A stretch of 64,000 nt of DNA from an uncultured Bacilli bacterium (GCA_934725985.1 CAKVCX010000001.1:186001-250000), one strand, 5' to 3'; shown: positions 37,479-47,198, counted from the stretch's first letter. A program made the numbers and translations. The notes: generated from the letters alone by a model not told the origin.

Positions 37479-39437
37479 ATGAAAAATACAATTAAAAAAT
37501 CATTTATTCTCTGCCTTGCCTCGCTATCTTTATTTGCCTGTGGCGGAAATAGCGAAAATAGCGGAAGCCAAGAAGGACTAAACCCAATAGAAGAAAGGGG
37601 AGAACATTTGCAAAAAGGCACATTGCACGATGTAAATGTAACCCCATCTAATCGCGTGTTTGTAGACAACAAGACTTCTAATTACAAAATATATTACGAA
37701 GCCAATAATTCATTAGCCCAAAAAGCCGCTGGATTTATGGCAAATCATATTGAAATGGCCACTGGACTATTACTCCCGGTTAGCCCTACCACAACCAATA
37801 TGGAAATAAAAGAAGACGACCACATTATTCTTCTTGGCGACAACGAGTTGCAACAAGCAAGTAACATAGCGGTCTCTAGCAAAGATATTGGTACAAGCGG
37901 ATATCAAATTGTCACTAAAAACGACTCTTATTTCATTCGAGTCGGCGGTGATTTAGGATTTCAACAAGCCGCCATTAGCTTCTTAAAACACTCAATTGGA
38001 TATACCCGCTATAGCAGCAACATCGTTACTTACTCCAAAGATGGCAAAACATTGCCGGACATGGACATTGTCGAGAAGCCAGACTTCTCCTTCCGCACCC
38101 AAAGCAATAAAGTCGAAACTTCTACTGCATATGAAATGGGATTTTTGACAACAGGTGAAACATTTTATATGGATAGTGAGACCCAGCCTTTCCATAACTC
38201 TTTTGACTACTTGCCTCCTGAAACCTATAAAGAAGAACATAGTCAATGGTATAGCGACAAAGGCAACCAAATTTGCTATACCGCTCATGGCAATGAGGAA
38301 GAATTCAAAAAAATGGTAGACGAGGTCTATAAAAAAATGGTGACCCGCCTAGAAAAAGACAAAACGGTTGGAGCCTTTACATTCTCCATTCAAGATAACA
38401 CCGATTCTTGCACTTGCCAAAGCTGTAAGGAGAACGTTGCTAAATACGGAGCTGAATCTGGATCGGTCATAAAGTTTTGCAACGCCTTAGATGATAAGAT
38501 CCAAGCCTATTTGCAAGAAGAAGCCGAAAAAAATGGCAAGAAGAAAAGAGAGGTCAACATTATTTTCTTTGCTTATAACAAAACGGAAAAACCATGTGCA
38601 AAGAAAAATGAAAACGGAGAATTCGTGCCTACTAGCAATGATGTCATTTGTAACGAACACGTCGGTCCATACATTGCCCCAATTTCTGCTAGTTATACTT
38701 CTACTTTCTATGATGATGAAAATGCTGTCTATGCCGATAACATAAAAGGGTGGGGAGCCTTATCAAGCAAATTATACATGTGGTTATATGAGACCAATTT
38801 CAACCATTATCTATACCCACTAAATACCTATTCCACAATGATTGAGAACTACCGTTATTGTTATGAAAATAATGGCATGTATATGTATAATGAAGGTCAA
38901 CATAACCAAGGAGCAACCACTTGCTTCGGGCATTTTAAGGAATACTTTAATTCTGTTGCCCTGTTTGATGTCAATAGTGATTATAACAGCATCGTCGATG
39001 ATTTCTTTACCGCCTATTTCCGTGAAGCTAGCGTCCCAATGCTTAAATATTTTAAAGAGCTACAAGACCAATGCGCCTACATAGAAGAAACTTATAGCAC
39101 AGATTTAAACGGAACCATCTATAACAACATAGCCCAAGCCCGTTTTTGGCCAAAAGGTCTATTGGATCGTTGGTCTAATTATATTGACGAAGCCTATGAA
39201 GCAATACTCCCATACAAAGACGAAAACAAAATACTTTACGAAGCTCTTTATAGCAATATAACCTTAGAATCAATATTCCCTCAATATGCCTTGTTAAACC
39301 ATTATAGTGGCAAATACAGTGCCGAAACGTTGCAAGAAAGAAGAGAAAACTTCCGCAACGACTGTTTAAAAGTCAACGTGACTAGATTAAACGAAAATAC
39401 TTTAATAGATAGCTTATTCTCATCATGGGGTTTATAA
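37479..39437 (+). CDS. DUF4838 domain lipoprotein (putative glycoside hydrolase)
   Basis: I start at the ATG at 37479 (652 residues); AAGGAG lies 6 bases before it. The lipobox is LFAC (Cys21). An alpha/beta N-terminal domain (residues about 50-180) resembles the GH20b/GH67-N fold that precedes catalytic domains (IILLGDNELQQA, then YQIVTKNDSYFIRVGG). DUF4838 follows, with FSIQDNTDSCTCQSCKENVA near residue 300 and VNIIFFAYNKTEKP. DUF4838 proteins are found in polysaccharide-use loci and are thought to be glycosidases related to GH families 20 and 67; activity here is not shown by sequence. It would act outside the cell, ahead of the importer. Confidence 0.82.
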   Translation: MKNTIKKSFILCLASLSLFACGGNSENSGSQEGLNPIEERGEHLQKGTLHDVNVTPSNRVFVDNKTSNYKIYYEANNSLAQKAAGFMANHIEMATGLLLPVSPTTTNMEIKEDDHIILLGDNELQQASNIAVSSKDIGTSGYQIVTKNDSYFIRVGGDLGFQQAAISFLKHSIGYTRYSSNIVTYSKDGKTLPDMDIVEKPDFSFRTQSNKVETSTAYEMGFLTTGETFYMDSETQPFHNSFDYLPPETYKEEHSQWYSDKGNQICYTAHGNEEEFKKMVDEVYKKMVTRLEKDKTVGAFTFSIQDNTDSCTCQSCKENVAKYGAESGSVIKFCNALDDKIQAYLQEEAEKNGKKKREVNIIFFAYNKTEKPCAKKNENGEFVPTSNDVICNEHVGPYIAPISASYTSTFYDDENAVYADNIKGWGALSSKLYMWLYETNFNHYLYPLNTYSTMIENYRYCYENNGMYMYNEGQHNQGATTCFGHFKEYFNSVALFDVNSDYNSIVDDFFTAYFREASVPMLKYFKELQDQCAYIEETYSTDLNGTIYNNIAQARFWPKGLLDRWSNYIDEAYEAILPYKDENKILYEALYSNITLESIFPQYALLNHYSGKYSAETLQERRENFRNDCLKVNVTRLNENTLIDSLFSSWGL

Positions 39438-39456
39438 AAAAGAAAGGACAAAAATC

Positions 39457-41823
39457 ATGAAAAAAACTGTCTCGACATTACTACTATTACTTAGTTCAAC
39501 ATTCGTTCTTGCCTCTTGTGGCGAGGAAAATCCATCAACAAGCGAAGTTCAACAATCAATTTCCCTAAGCCAAACAAGCTTAACGCTTGAGCAATACCAA
39601 AGTGCCACACTTGAATGCAAATTAAACAATATTAGCGGAACCATTACGTGGACTAGTAGCGATTTAGAAATTGCCACAGTAAACAATGGAGTCGTAAATG
39701 CCAAAAATAGCGGCAATTGTACCATTACCGCTTCCATTGGGAGTCTTAAGGCAGAATGCGCTATTACAGTAGTAAAGTTAGCCCAGGCACCTCGCCTAGT
39801 CATGGCCGATACAACAATAAGTCTAGACAAAGAACAAAGCTATTCTTTCGATGCCTATGTTTTATATAAAAACGAAAAAATAGATTCCTTGCTTGAATTT
39901 AGCTTAAAAGAGGGAGAAAAGGATAATATCGTTTCCCTTAATTTTGCAAACGGAAAAATAACTGCCAAAGGATTAGCTTACGGAGAAACTAACTATATAG
40001 TCCACACCAAGGCTTTAGGGATTACTTTATCTGCTTCCTTAAACATCAAAGTATCCAACAGTTCATTAAGTTTATCGATTGATAACATCGAAATGAACGA
40101 AGAAGGGTATAGACTTAACCTTGCTGCCTATAAAGTTGAAGACGGCTATGATACAGAATTTACTCCAAAAGTACTTTTTAAAGAAAATAATCAAGATGCA
40201 ACTTATCCATTAACCTATACCTCTAGCGATGAAAATATAGCTACTTGGGAAAACGGCAAAATAATCGCAAAGAAAGATGGCCAAGCCACTTTGAAAATCG
40301 AATGCGAAGAATTTGCCGTTAAAGTCGAAATTCATGTCCACGTATATAAAGGAGCTTATAGAGTTACTTTGAAAAATACCAAAACCGATGGAACTGACGA
40401 TGTTCAAATGCTAGCGCCAGGAAAGATGCCAGCTAATCCGACTATGGAAGGACGTAAATTTGCCGGTTGGTATAGTCTAGATGGAGAAAAAGTCAGCGAA
40501 ATAATTGACGATATAACTCTTGTTGCTAGATGGAAAACTCAAATTGAAGGCTTTGTAGGAGATACCATATATACATTCGATGTAGACAATAACGAACTAT
40601 ATGGAACCCCGGAAGGCGTCGAAAAGAAATGGAATGCCCGCGGCATGAAGGAAGTAGAAAACGACATAACACAGTCTTGGGGATATGGCGCCATCTACGA
40701 GGATGGCTCGTTCGTCGGCTTACCTAACCCAAATACTTTTGAAGGCACCGTCGGGGTCACGTTCCCGGCATATGATTTCTCAAATAGCGAACCGCTAACT
40801 TTTAGCTTCGGGCTAAGCACTGGGCACGACGGCGATGAAACCGGAAAGAATTCTCCCTTAATGGTAAACGGAAATAGCGTAGGCACCGACATAAACACCA
40901 AGATGGCCTATACAGCAAAAATAGATGGGAATAGTGTTTCCGTATACAACAAAAGCGAGGAAAAGACCTATAGCTTTGCCTTGGAAGACGAAGTATACCA
41001 CGGCCAGAAGGGATTAAGCTTCACTTGCCAATACACCAAATTCCGTTTCTTCCTTTGCACGCCGTACAAGTCCTTGTTGGTAGATTACATAAGCAAGTCT
41101 GAAAGCATCGAAGAAGAGGTACCTGACACCCCAATAAGCGATGCAGATAGCATTGCCTTGGTAAAGAAATACAAGGAACTGCGCGCCCTATATACCGATG
41201 CCGAAAACAGTATCTATCCAATGAGTGAGAAGATGAGCAATTGGATTGACGCCTTGCCAAAAACCGTATTAAGGTTCGAAGATAATGGCAGATCGTTAAC
41301 GACAACGGGCAGCCTTGCTTGCAGCGATTACTGGATCAACAAGGCATACACCCAAAATGGACTTGGCGAAAACGTTCCATTTAGCCTCGGGGACGGCTAT
41401 TTGATCGCCGGGACAGGCGACCTAACCAAAACATATGGATCCGTTACCCTCCCCGCGTTTGACTTCTCGGCCTACAAAAACGTGACGTTTAGCTTCGGGC
41501 AAGGCGGAAACGGGGGCGGAACAAAGACGCGTTACTTCCTTGGCGGCGTCGATAGTGCCACTTCTTACGATGATAGCCTCAGCCTCCCAAATTACCTAGG
41601 CGAAGCCACCTCTACAAATACAAAGGGATGGAACCTAGCGGAAGACATAAAGGCAACCATATCGAACGGAAAGATAACCTTCAAGGGGAATGAATCCACG
41701 ATAAACAAAACGCTAGACCTGGACAATGACATCTATACGGGTCAAAAAGGGCTAACGCTAACCTTATCCAACGTACAATGGGAATTCTTCGTTCTCTCTC
41801 CGTTTGTGGCATCCAACATTTAA
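39457..41823 (+). CDS. Surface lipoprotein: Big_2, InlB-type repeat and two copies of the C-terminal beta module
   Basis: A 788-residue lipoprotein with lipobox LASC (Cys21). Residues about 35-107 form a Big_2 domain (LSQTSLTLEQYQSATLEC, then ITWTSSDLEIATVNNG), followed by two more Ig-like stretches. One InlB B repeat lies at about 303-360 (MPANPTMEGRKFAGWYS). The module found twice in the 28294 protein is also present twice here, at about 369-544 and 603-788. The 3' half of the gene, from about 40560, is clearly richer in G and C than the 5' half. It is the last gene before the terminator at 41840. Confidence 0.8.
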   Translation: MKKTVSTLLLLLSSTFVLASCGEENPSTSEVQQSISLSQTSLTLEQYQSATLECKLNNISGTITWTSSDLEIATVNNGVVNAKNSGNCTITASIGSLKAECAITVVKLAQAPRLVMADTTISLDKEQSYSFDAYVLYKNEKIDSLLEFSLKEGEKDNIVSLNFANGKITAKGLAYGETNYIVHTKALGITLSASLNIKVSNSSLSLSIDNIEMNEEGYRLNLAAYKVEDGYDTEFTPKVLFKENNQDATYPLTYTSSDENIATWENGKIIAKKDGQATLKIECEEFAVKVEIHVHVYKGAYRVTLKNTKTDGTDDVQMLAPGKMPANPTMEGRKFAGWYSLDGEKVSEIIDDITLVARWKTQIEGFVGDTIYTFDVDNNELYGTPEGVEKKWNARGMKEVENDITQSWGYGAIYEDGSFVGLPNPNTFEGTVGVTFPAYDFSNSEPLTFSFGLSTGHDGDETGKNSPLMVNGNSVGTDINTKMAYTAKIDGNSVSVYNKSEEKTYSFALEDEVYHGQKGLSFTCQYTKFRFFLCTPYKSLLVDYISKSESIEEEVPDTPISDADSIALVKKYKELRALYTDAENSIYPMSEKMSNWIDALPKTVLRFEDNGRSLTTTGSLACSDYWINKAYTQNGLGENVPFSLGDGYLIAGTGDLTKTYGSVTLPAFDFSAYKNVTFSFGQGGNGGGTKTRYFLGGVDSATSYDDSLSLPNYLGEATSTNTKGWNLAEDIKATISNGKITFKGNESTINKTLDLDNDIYTGQKGLTLTLSNVQWEFFVLSPFVASNI

Positions 41824-41839
41824 GCAAGAAAACGTCAAT

Positions 41840-41866
41840 AAGGGCATCCAATCGATGCCCTTTTAT
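41840..41866 (+). terminator. Rho-independent terminator of the importer operon
   Basis: GGGCATC (41842-41848), 5-base loop, GATGCCC (41854-41860), then TTTTATTAT. It lies 18 bases after the stop of the last operon gene. Confidence 0.93.
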
Positions 41867-42180
41867 TATGACTTTCGATCGTGTTTCAATAAGAAGATCT
41901 AACAAAAAACTTCAAATGTAATTCAAACATTGAAAAATGTTAAAAGGATTATTAAAACTAAAAAGTTTTTTTAAAAAAGAGAAAAAACACTTTAATGAAT
42001 ATTTTCAAAAGTGAAGAGATAGCTAAAATATTTTTCCACAAATTTTTTTGGGTCAAATATTTTTCAGTAAAAAAAATAAAAACTTTTCGCACTATAGAAA
42101 GGAAAATAAAAAAAGAGAAAAGTAATTTTCTGTTAGTATTTGTTGGTATATTTAAAACTTTTAAAGCAAAGACAATCTCA
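41867..42180. other. AT-rich convergent intergenic region
   Basis: About 310 bases between the importer terminator and phoR. A direct repeat of aaatattttt occurs around 42025-42065. AGAAAA/TTTTCT (42116-42131) with a T-rich tail on the minus strand could be a weak terminator for the pho operon. No gene is supported; the only open frame (41995-42231) has poly-Lys/Phe content and overlaps phoR. Confidence 0.45.
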
Positions 42181-43854
42181 TTACTTAAAAATAACAGTAA
42201 ACTTGCTTCCTTCTTGAATATGACTTTCTAATTTAATCTTGTAATTATAATTAAGACAGATGTGCTTTACGATAGCTAACCCTAAACCTGTCCCCCCATC
42301 TTTCCTGCTTCTACTTTTATCAACACGATAAAAACGTTCAAATATTCTAGTTTGATCTTTTTCGTCAATCCCAATCCCATTATCTAAACAAGAAAAGCAA
42401 TTATCTTTTAATGTTAAAACTACTTTCCCACCTTCATTATTATAGAAAATGGCATTAGAAACCAGGTTTCTTATCAAATGATCGAAATCCAGAGGATCTA
42501 TTTTTAATTTACACGGCTCTATGTCTTCTATAATTGTTATTTTCTTTTGTTCTGCGATTATTTTTAAAGAAGAAACAATCTCTTCTATAGATTTCTTTGC
42601 ATCGATTTCTTTTTTATTGCTTTTATTTATATTTGCTTCTAATGAAGACAATGAAAGCATGTCATCAATAATTGTTCTCATTCTTTTGGCTTCAATGCAA
42701 ATAAGATTAAGAGCCTTTTCTTTTTCTTGCTTATCATTGATTAAAGAAGATGATAACAATTCAGTATAGCCAACAATGGTAGTCAAAGGGGTTTTAAGCT
42801 CATGAGAAGCATTTTGGAAGAATTCACGTTTCAGTTTTTCGTTTCTTCTTTCTTCAGTTACATCAAGAAAAATAATCCCAACCCCTTTCTCTTCTTCATT
42901 TTTTGTCCATTTTAAAGGTATACAAGAAAGAAGGGCTGAATAAATTCCTCCTCTTATTTTTAAATCAATAGAAGAATTATCATTCTTTTTTACTTCCTCT
43001 ACTTTTTCCTTAAATGATTCGCCTAGAAGAAGATAAAAATACTTTTTGTTTAAAATCTTCTCCTTCTCGATAGAAAGTAAATTCAATACATATTTATTGA
43101 TTAGGATTACTTCGTCGTTTTCATTTAAAACAACTAACCCCTCTTCCATGGAATCTAGAATATAATCGACCTTTAAGCTCTCTTTCCTTAAAGAATCAAT
43201 TTTTTCAGAAAGAGTAGAAGAAACGTTAGAAATTGTCTCATCCATTATTTCTAAGCTATCTTCTCCTTTTGTTAAGCTATTAGGGGTAGAGGAGAGCTTT
43301 TCAAGTTTATTTACTTCTCTTCGTAAAGCCCCCATTGCTTTTTTAAAAACAAAATATTTATAAACAAAATAAATTAAGTCTATTAACACAAGGGCAATAG
43401 ATCCATAAGCAAAAACTAAGTTAGCCGCTTCTTCAACATTAGATTTAGGCAAGCCTACTCGAACATAATTAGAAGAGGACTTTTTTACAAAATAAAAAAC
43501 AGGATAACCTAAAGTAATGGAATCTTTGTAATAAAAATTATCTACATTTTTTTCTAATTCGGCTTTTCTATCTTCAAGGGCAGGCTGCTTTTCTAATGGA
43601 TTTATTTCTAGAATTATATTTCCATCCAAAGAAAAAATAGATACACGTATATCTTTGATTTTAGAATACTGCAAAATCACTTGTTCTTTTTCTAAGGAAG
43701 AATAAGTTAAGCTAATTTCCTCAGCATAATAAGACAATTCGTTTTTTGCATTATAAGAAGAAGCAAGTCTCGTCCCAAAAAAAGAAGATAAAAGCAAAAG
43801 AAAAGAAACTATAAAGGCAATAAAGCAATCTAGGATTAATGACTTTTTATTCAT
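42181..43854 (-). CDS. phoR: Phosphate-sensing histidine kinase PhoR
   Basis: A 557-residue membrane kinase. One transmembrane helix near the N-terminus (residues 8-30) and a second near 143-168 flank a short external domain. A PAS-like domain covers about 235-330. The HisKA box is FFQNASHELKTPLTTIVGY with phospho-acceptor His351. The ATPase domain has NLVSNAIFYN, DNGIGI and GGTGLGLAIVKH. No HAMP domain is obvious. It is predicted to phosphorylate the response regulator encoded just upstream, with an 8-base overlap, and lies at the end of the pst operon. Confidence 0.88.
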   Translation of the reverse strand: MNKKSLILDCFIAFIVSFLLLLSSFFGTRLASSYNAKNELSYYAEEISLTYSSLEKEQVILQYSKIKDIRVSIFSLDGNIILEINPLEKQPALEDRKAELEKNVDNFYYKDSITLGYPVFYFVKKSSSNYVRVGLPKSNVEEAANLVFAYGSIALVLIDLIYFVYKYFVFKKAMGALRREVNKLEKLSSTPNSLTKGEDSLEIMDETISNVSSTLSEKIDSLRKESLKVDYILDSMEEGLVVLNENDEVILINKYVLNLLSIEKEKILNKKYFYLLLGESFKEKVEEVKKNDNSSIDLKIRGGIYSALLSCIPLKWTKNEEEKGVGIIFLDVTEERRNEKLKREFFQNASHELKTPLTTIVGYTELLSSSLINDKQEKEKALNLICIEAKRMRTIIDDMLSLSSLEANINKSNKKEIDAKKSIEEIVSSLKIIAEQKKITIIEDIEPCKLKIDPLDFDHLIRNLVSNAIFYNNEGGKVVLTLKDNCFSCLDNGIGIDEKDQTRIFERFYRVDKSRSRKDGGTGLGLAIVKHICLNYNYKIKLESHIQEGSKFTVIFK

Positions 43855-44524
43855 TTTTTAGCTTATACCCTACTCCATAAATAGTTTCTATCAAATCAGA
43901 ATCAGGACCTAATTTACGCCTGATTTCCTTTATATGCATATCCAATATTCTAGTCTCAAAAGCCCCTTCCTCTCCCCAAATAGATTTAAATAAAGATTCT
44001 CTTGAAACATTATTTCCTACATTCTTGGCCAACTCAAATAAAATAGAGGTTTCTCCGTTAGTAAAATGAATACACGTATCGCCTCTTTTTATGGTTTTAT
44101 TATCAAAATCAAAAACAAGGGAACGTATTTTTAATGACTTTTTTAGGAAGCGTCTACTTCTGGCGTTGACTCTAGATATTAATTCCATGATATCAAAAGG
44201 TTTGCAAATATAATCGTCCGCGCCTAATTCTAGGCCATCTATTTTATTAATTTGTAGATTCTTGGCCGAAATAATGATTATTTGAATATCATCATTAGAT
44301 GGGTCGCTTCTAATTTCTTTTAATATTTCTTCTCCTGGTTTTATAGGTAACATTAAATCAAGAAGAATCATATTGGGTTTTTCTTTATCAAAAGCAGTTT
44401 TAAAACTAGCGTAATCTAAAAAACCTTTAAATTTATATCCTTGACTAGATAAAGCCAAATCTAATAAATGAGAAATATTGCTATCATCTTCTAGCGAATA
44501 AATTAAATATTCTTTTGTAACCAT
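43847..44524 (-). CDS. phoP: PhoP/PhoB-type response regulator
   Basis: A 225-residue OmpR/PhoB family regulator. The receiver has acidic residues in SLEDDSN, the phospho-acceptor Asp56 in LLDLMLP and the Lys in ICKPFDIMEL. The C-terminal winged helix ends with ETIYGVGYKL. It should bind the repeats before pstS. The first residues are slightly unusual: YSLEDD rather than VDDE. A TATAAT 9 bases before the ATG suggests an extra, nearly leaderless promoter for phoPR inside the operon. Confidence 0.9.
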   Translation of the reverse strand: MVTKEYLIYSLEDDSNISHLLDLALSSQGYKFKGFLDYASFKTAFDKEKPNMILLDLMLPIKPGEEILKEIRSDPSNDDIQIIIISAKNLQINKIDGLELGADDYICKPFDIMELISRVNARSRRFLKKSLKIRSLVFDFDNKTIKRGDTCIHFTNGETSILFELAKNVGNNVSRESLFKSIWGEEGAFETRILDMHIKEIRRKLGPDSDLIETIYGVGYKLKNE

Positions 44525-44533
44525 ATCTTTTAT

Positions 44534-44539
44534 ATTATA
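44534..44539 (-). promoter_or_regulatory. Internal -10 box before phoP, leaderless arrangement
   Basis: TATAAT on the minus strand ends 9 bases before the phoP ATG, in the 19-base gap after phoU. It would allow phoPR expression independent of the pst promoter. The -35 is weak. Confidence 0.5.
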
Positions 44540-44543
44540 GCTT

Positions 44544-45188
44544 TTAAATGATTACTTCATCCTTATAATAACCGGTTTCTATATAATCTACCCATTCAGC
44601 TATATTGGAGGCGTGATCCGCTACTCTTTCTAAATATTTGCATAATAAAGTGCAATAAAGAATGAAATCATCGCTTAAATGATACTTATCTTTTGTCAAA
44701 GGAATATCTTTAAGGGCTTTTAAATATAAAGCATCCACTACATCATCTCTTGTAATGATTTCCTTAGCAAGTTTGATATCGCCTTTAGCAAAACTAGAAT
44801 AAGAATCCTTGACCATGGTTAAAGCTACTTTGGCTTCTTTTAATAAAGTGTCAATTCTAATCCCGCCCGAATATTTTAATAAATTCGTGATAGTCCAAAG
44901 AAGGTCTTCGGCATGATCGCCAAGTCTTTCAATATCTTCCACCAACTTAAAAATACCAGTAACCTTCCTTAAATCCTTTGAGAAGGGCCTTTCTTTTAAA
45001 ATAAGCATTAAGCATTCTTCTTCGATTGAACGTTCTAAATGGTCAACCTTGTTATCGTCAATTTTAGGCATGCTGACGATAGACGAATTTAAATACACGT
45101 CTATCGCATCTTCTAAAAACTTAATAGTCAAATCAAACATCGACATGGTATTGTTGCTTATAAGTTCCATTCTTTCATCAATTTCCAT
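44544..45188 (-). CDS. phoU: Phosphate signalling complex protein PhoU
   Basis: I start at the ATG at 45188 (214 residues); GGGAGG lies 10 bases upstream, while the alternative TTG at 45197 has no better site. PhoU is an all-helical protein with two similar three-helix bundles that carry metal-binding motifs: here VEDIERLGDHAEDL and KYLERVADHASNIAEW. It links the Pst transporter to PhoR and damps the response when phosphate is plentiful. It starts 1 base after pstB. Confidence 0.92.
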   Translation of the reverse strand: MEIDERMELISNNTMSMFDLTIKFLEDAIDVYLNSSIVSMPKIDDNKVDHLERSIEEECLMLILKERPFSKDLRKVTGIFKLVEDIERLGDHAEDLLWTITNLLKYSGGIRIDTLLKEAKVALTMVKDSYSSFAKGDIKLAKEIITRDDVVDALYLKALKDIPLTKDKYHLSDDFILYCTLLCKYLERVADHASNIAEWVDYIETGYYKDEVII

Positions 45189-45189
45189 A

Positions 45190-45954
45190 TTAACCAAACC
45201 TCCCGGTTATATAATCGTTGCTACGTTTATCTTTTGGACGAGAAAAGAAATCATCGGTTTTGTTATACTCAACCAATTCCCCAAGCATAAAAAAGGCTGT
45301 ATAGTCAGAAATTCTAGCCGCCTGTTGCATGTTATGGGTAACAATGATAATCGTATATTTCTTTTTTAATTCCTTAATAAGTTCCTCTATTTTTAAAGTA
45401 GCTATGGGGTCTAAAGCACTAGTAGGTTCATCCATTAAAATAACATCTGGTTTCATGGCCAAGGTTCTAGCAATGCAAAGCCTTTGCTGCTGACCTCCTG
45501 ATAAACTAGAAGCATTCTTATTGAGTTCGTTTTTTACTTCTTCAAATAAGCTTGCCTCGCTTAAGGATTCCTTAACTAAATTATTTAAATAATCCCTTCG
45601 CCTTTCCCCCTGGCATTTTGGCCCATATATGACATTGTTTCTAATTGACATTGGAAAAGGGTTAGGCTGCTGAAAAACCATTCCTACTTTTGTCCTTAAA
45701 TAGATTGTATTGATATCGGCTATATTTTGATTGTCAAATTTGATTTCACCTGTTATCTTGCATCCATCTATTAAGTCATTCATTCTATCAAAACAACGTA
45801 ATAAAGTTGACTTGCCACAACCAGATGGCCCAATAAAAGCAGTTATCTTATTTTTATAGATATCCATATTTATATTTTTTAGGGCATGCTTTTTGTCATT
45901 TTCATAATATAAATTGACATCTTTGCAAGAAAATATAATTTGATTGTCTTTCAT
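45190..45954 (-). CDS. pstB: Phosphate ABC transporter ATP-binding protein PstB
   Basis: A 254-residue ATPase. Walker A GPSGCGKS is at 42-49, the signature is LSGGQQQRLCIARTLA, and Walker B/D-loop read VILMDEPTSALDPIAT. The stretch VGMVFQQPNPFPMSIRNNV is specific for PstB. It drives phosphate import through PstC-PstA. Confidence 0.96.
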   Translation of the reverse strand: MKDNQIIFSCKDVNLYYENDKKHALKNINMDIYKNKITAFIGPSGCGKSTLLRCFDRMNDLIDGCKITGEIKFDNQNIADINTIYLRTKVGMVFQQPNPFPMSIRNNVIYGPKCQGERRRDYLNNLVKESLSEASLFEEVKNELNKNASSLSGGQQQRLCIARTLAMKPDVILMDEPTSALDPIATLKIEELIKELKKKYTIIIVTHNMQQAARISDYTAFFMLGELVEYNKTDDFFSRPKDKRSNDYITGRFG

Positions 45955-45956
45955 AT

Positions 45957-47198
45957 TTAGCTTTTTCCTTTCTGCTTATTTAGATAGTAAGATAACAATT
46001 TGATCGATAAAGAAAGAATTAAAACCACGATTAAAATAATTATAGAAATCGCACAGGCGGAACCATATTGAGGGGATTCTCCTTGCAAACAAGTCCATAT
46101 ATGTACAGCTAAGGAGGCCTGCCCCTCAAATAAAGAAGGATTATCTCCGATGACTGCACCCATGGAAAATATTAAAGCGGCCGATTCCCCTATTATTCTT
46201 CCAATTGATAAAATGCAAGCACTTAAAATACCAGGCAAGGCATTTGGCAATATAACTTTAAATATCGTTCTCGTCTTGCTTGCCCCTAAAGCTAAAGAAG
46301 CCATTGAATAAGAAGAAGGTACGACTTTAATTGATTCTTCTACCGTCTTAACAATGGTAGGCAAAAGCATAATGGCTAGTGTTAACGATCCAGAAAAAAT
46401 AGAACCCCCATTATGCCCACTTATCCCATTTATAAAAGGAATGAAAATCAAAGCCCCAGCCAAGCCAAATATAATGGAAGGGACTCCGCTAGTAACGTCA
46501 ATTAAAGTTCTTATAGACCTAGTTAAGAAATTATCCTTTGCATATAAGGATAAATAAATAGCCCCACCAATTCCTAAAGGAAGAGAAAATAGCAACGAAA
46601 AACCAATTAAAATAAAAGTAGTTAATAATGATCCCCTAATTCCTTTCCCTTGGCTAGTAAGGGTACCATCGAAAATAGAATAGGCTTTCTCTAAGCCCAA
46701 GGCTAATTGCTTTGCCCCTTCTTTCGCCCCGTAAACACTCAGCGAACCATCGTCATTAAAAGTAACTAAAGAAGATAAAAAATAATCGGTATTGATTTTT
46801 ACTTTAGAATTAGATGAATCAACCAAATCGTTAAAAGGTGAATTTGGATCAATAGAAACTATATAAATAACACTTTCTTCCCCATTTAACCCATCCTTAA
46901 ATCCAACACCCCATCTAGAGGAAAAGCAATCCACTTCATCCTTATTTTCAAAAATTGATGTCACGGGAACAATATTTTCCTCTTTGCTTTTAATGGTATA
47001 AGAATGTTGATTATAATCTCCGCTAATAAAGTCCCAATTTAAATATCTAACTCCATTTTGAAAAACATATACAACCATCCAAATCAAAATGGCAAAAGTA
47101 AAGCAAGAAAAAAGGATGGAAGAAAAATAAGAACACCCATCTTTTATATTTCTTTTATAAATGTGTTTTTTTAAAGAAAAGGAAGATTGTTTATCCAT
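45957..47198 (-). CDS. pstA: Phosphate ABC transporter permease PstA with an extracytoplasmic insertion
   Basis: A 413-residue permease, over 100 residues longer than the usual 280-300. The C-terminal 220 residues are standard PstA (GIRGSLLTTFILIGFSLLFS, then SVPSIIFGLAGA and ALGASKTRTIFKVILP). The extra part is an external domain of about 120 residues between the first two transmembrane segments (about 50-175). Its middle, GVGFKDG, then VIYIVSIDPNSPFNDL, resembles a PDZ fold. Similar insertions may exist in relatives, which I cannot check. It begins 1 base after pstC. Confidence 0.9.
   Translation of the reverse strand: MDKQSSFSLKKHIYKRNIKDGCSYFSSILFSCFTFAILIWMVVYVFQNGVRYLNWDFISGDYNQHSYTIKSKEENIVPVTSIFENKDEVDCFSSRWGVGFKDGLNGEESVIYIVSIDPNSPFNDLVDSSNSKVKINTDYFLSSLVTFNDDGSLSVYGAKEGAKQLALGLEKAYSIFDGTLTSQGKGIRGSLLTTFILIGFSLLFSLPLGIGGAIYLSLYAKDNFLTRSIRTLIDVTSGVPSIIFGLAGALIFIPFINGISGHNGGSIFSGSLTLAIMLLPTIVKTVEESIKVVPSSYSMASLALGASKTRTIFKVILPNALPGILSACILSIGRIIGESAALIFSMGAVIGDNPSLFEGQASLAVHIWTCLQGESPQYGSACAISIIILIVVLILSLSIKLLSYYLNKQKGKS

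Noticed and set aside
41995..42231. A 78-residue plus-strand frame before phoR
   Set aside because: Poly-Lys/Phe translation of AT-rich DNA, no ribosome binding site, and it overlaps the phoR 3' end.
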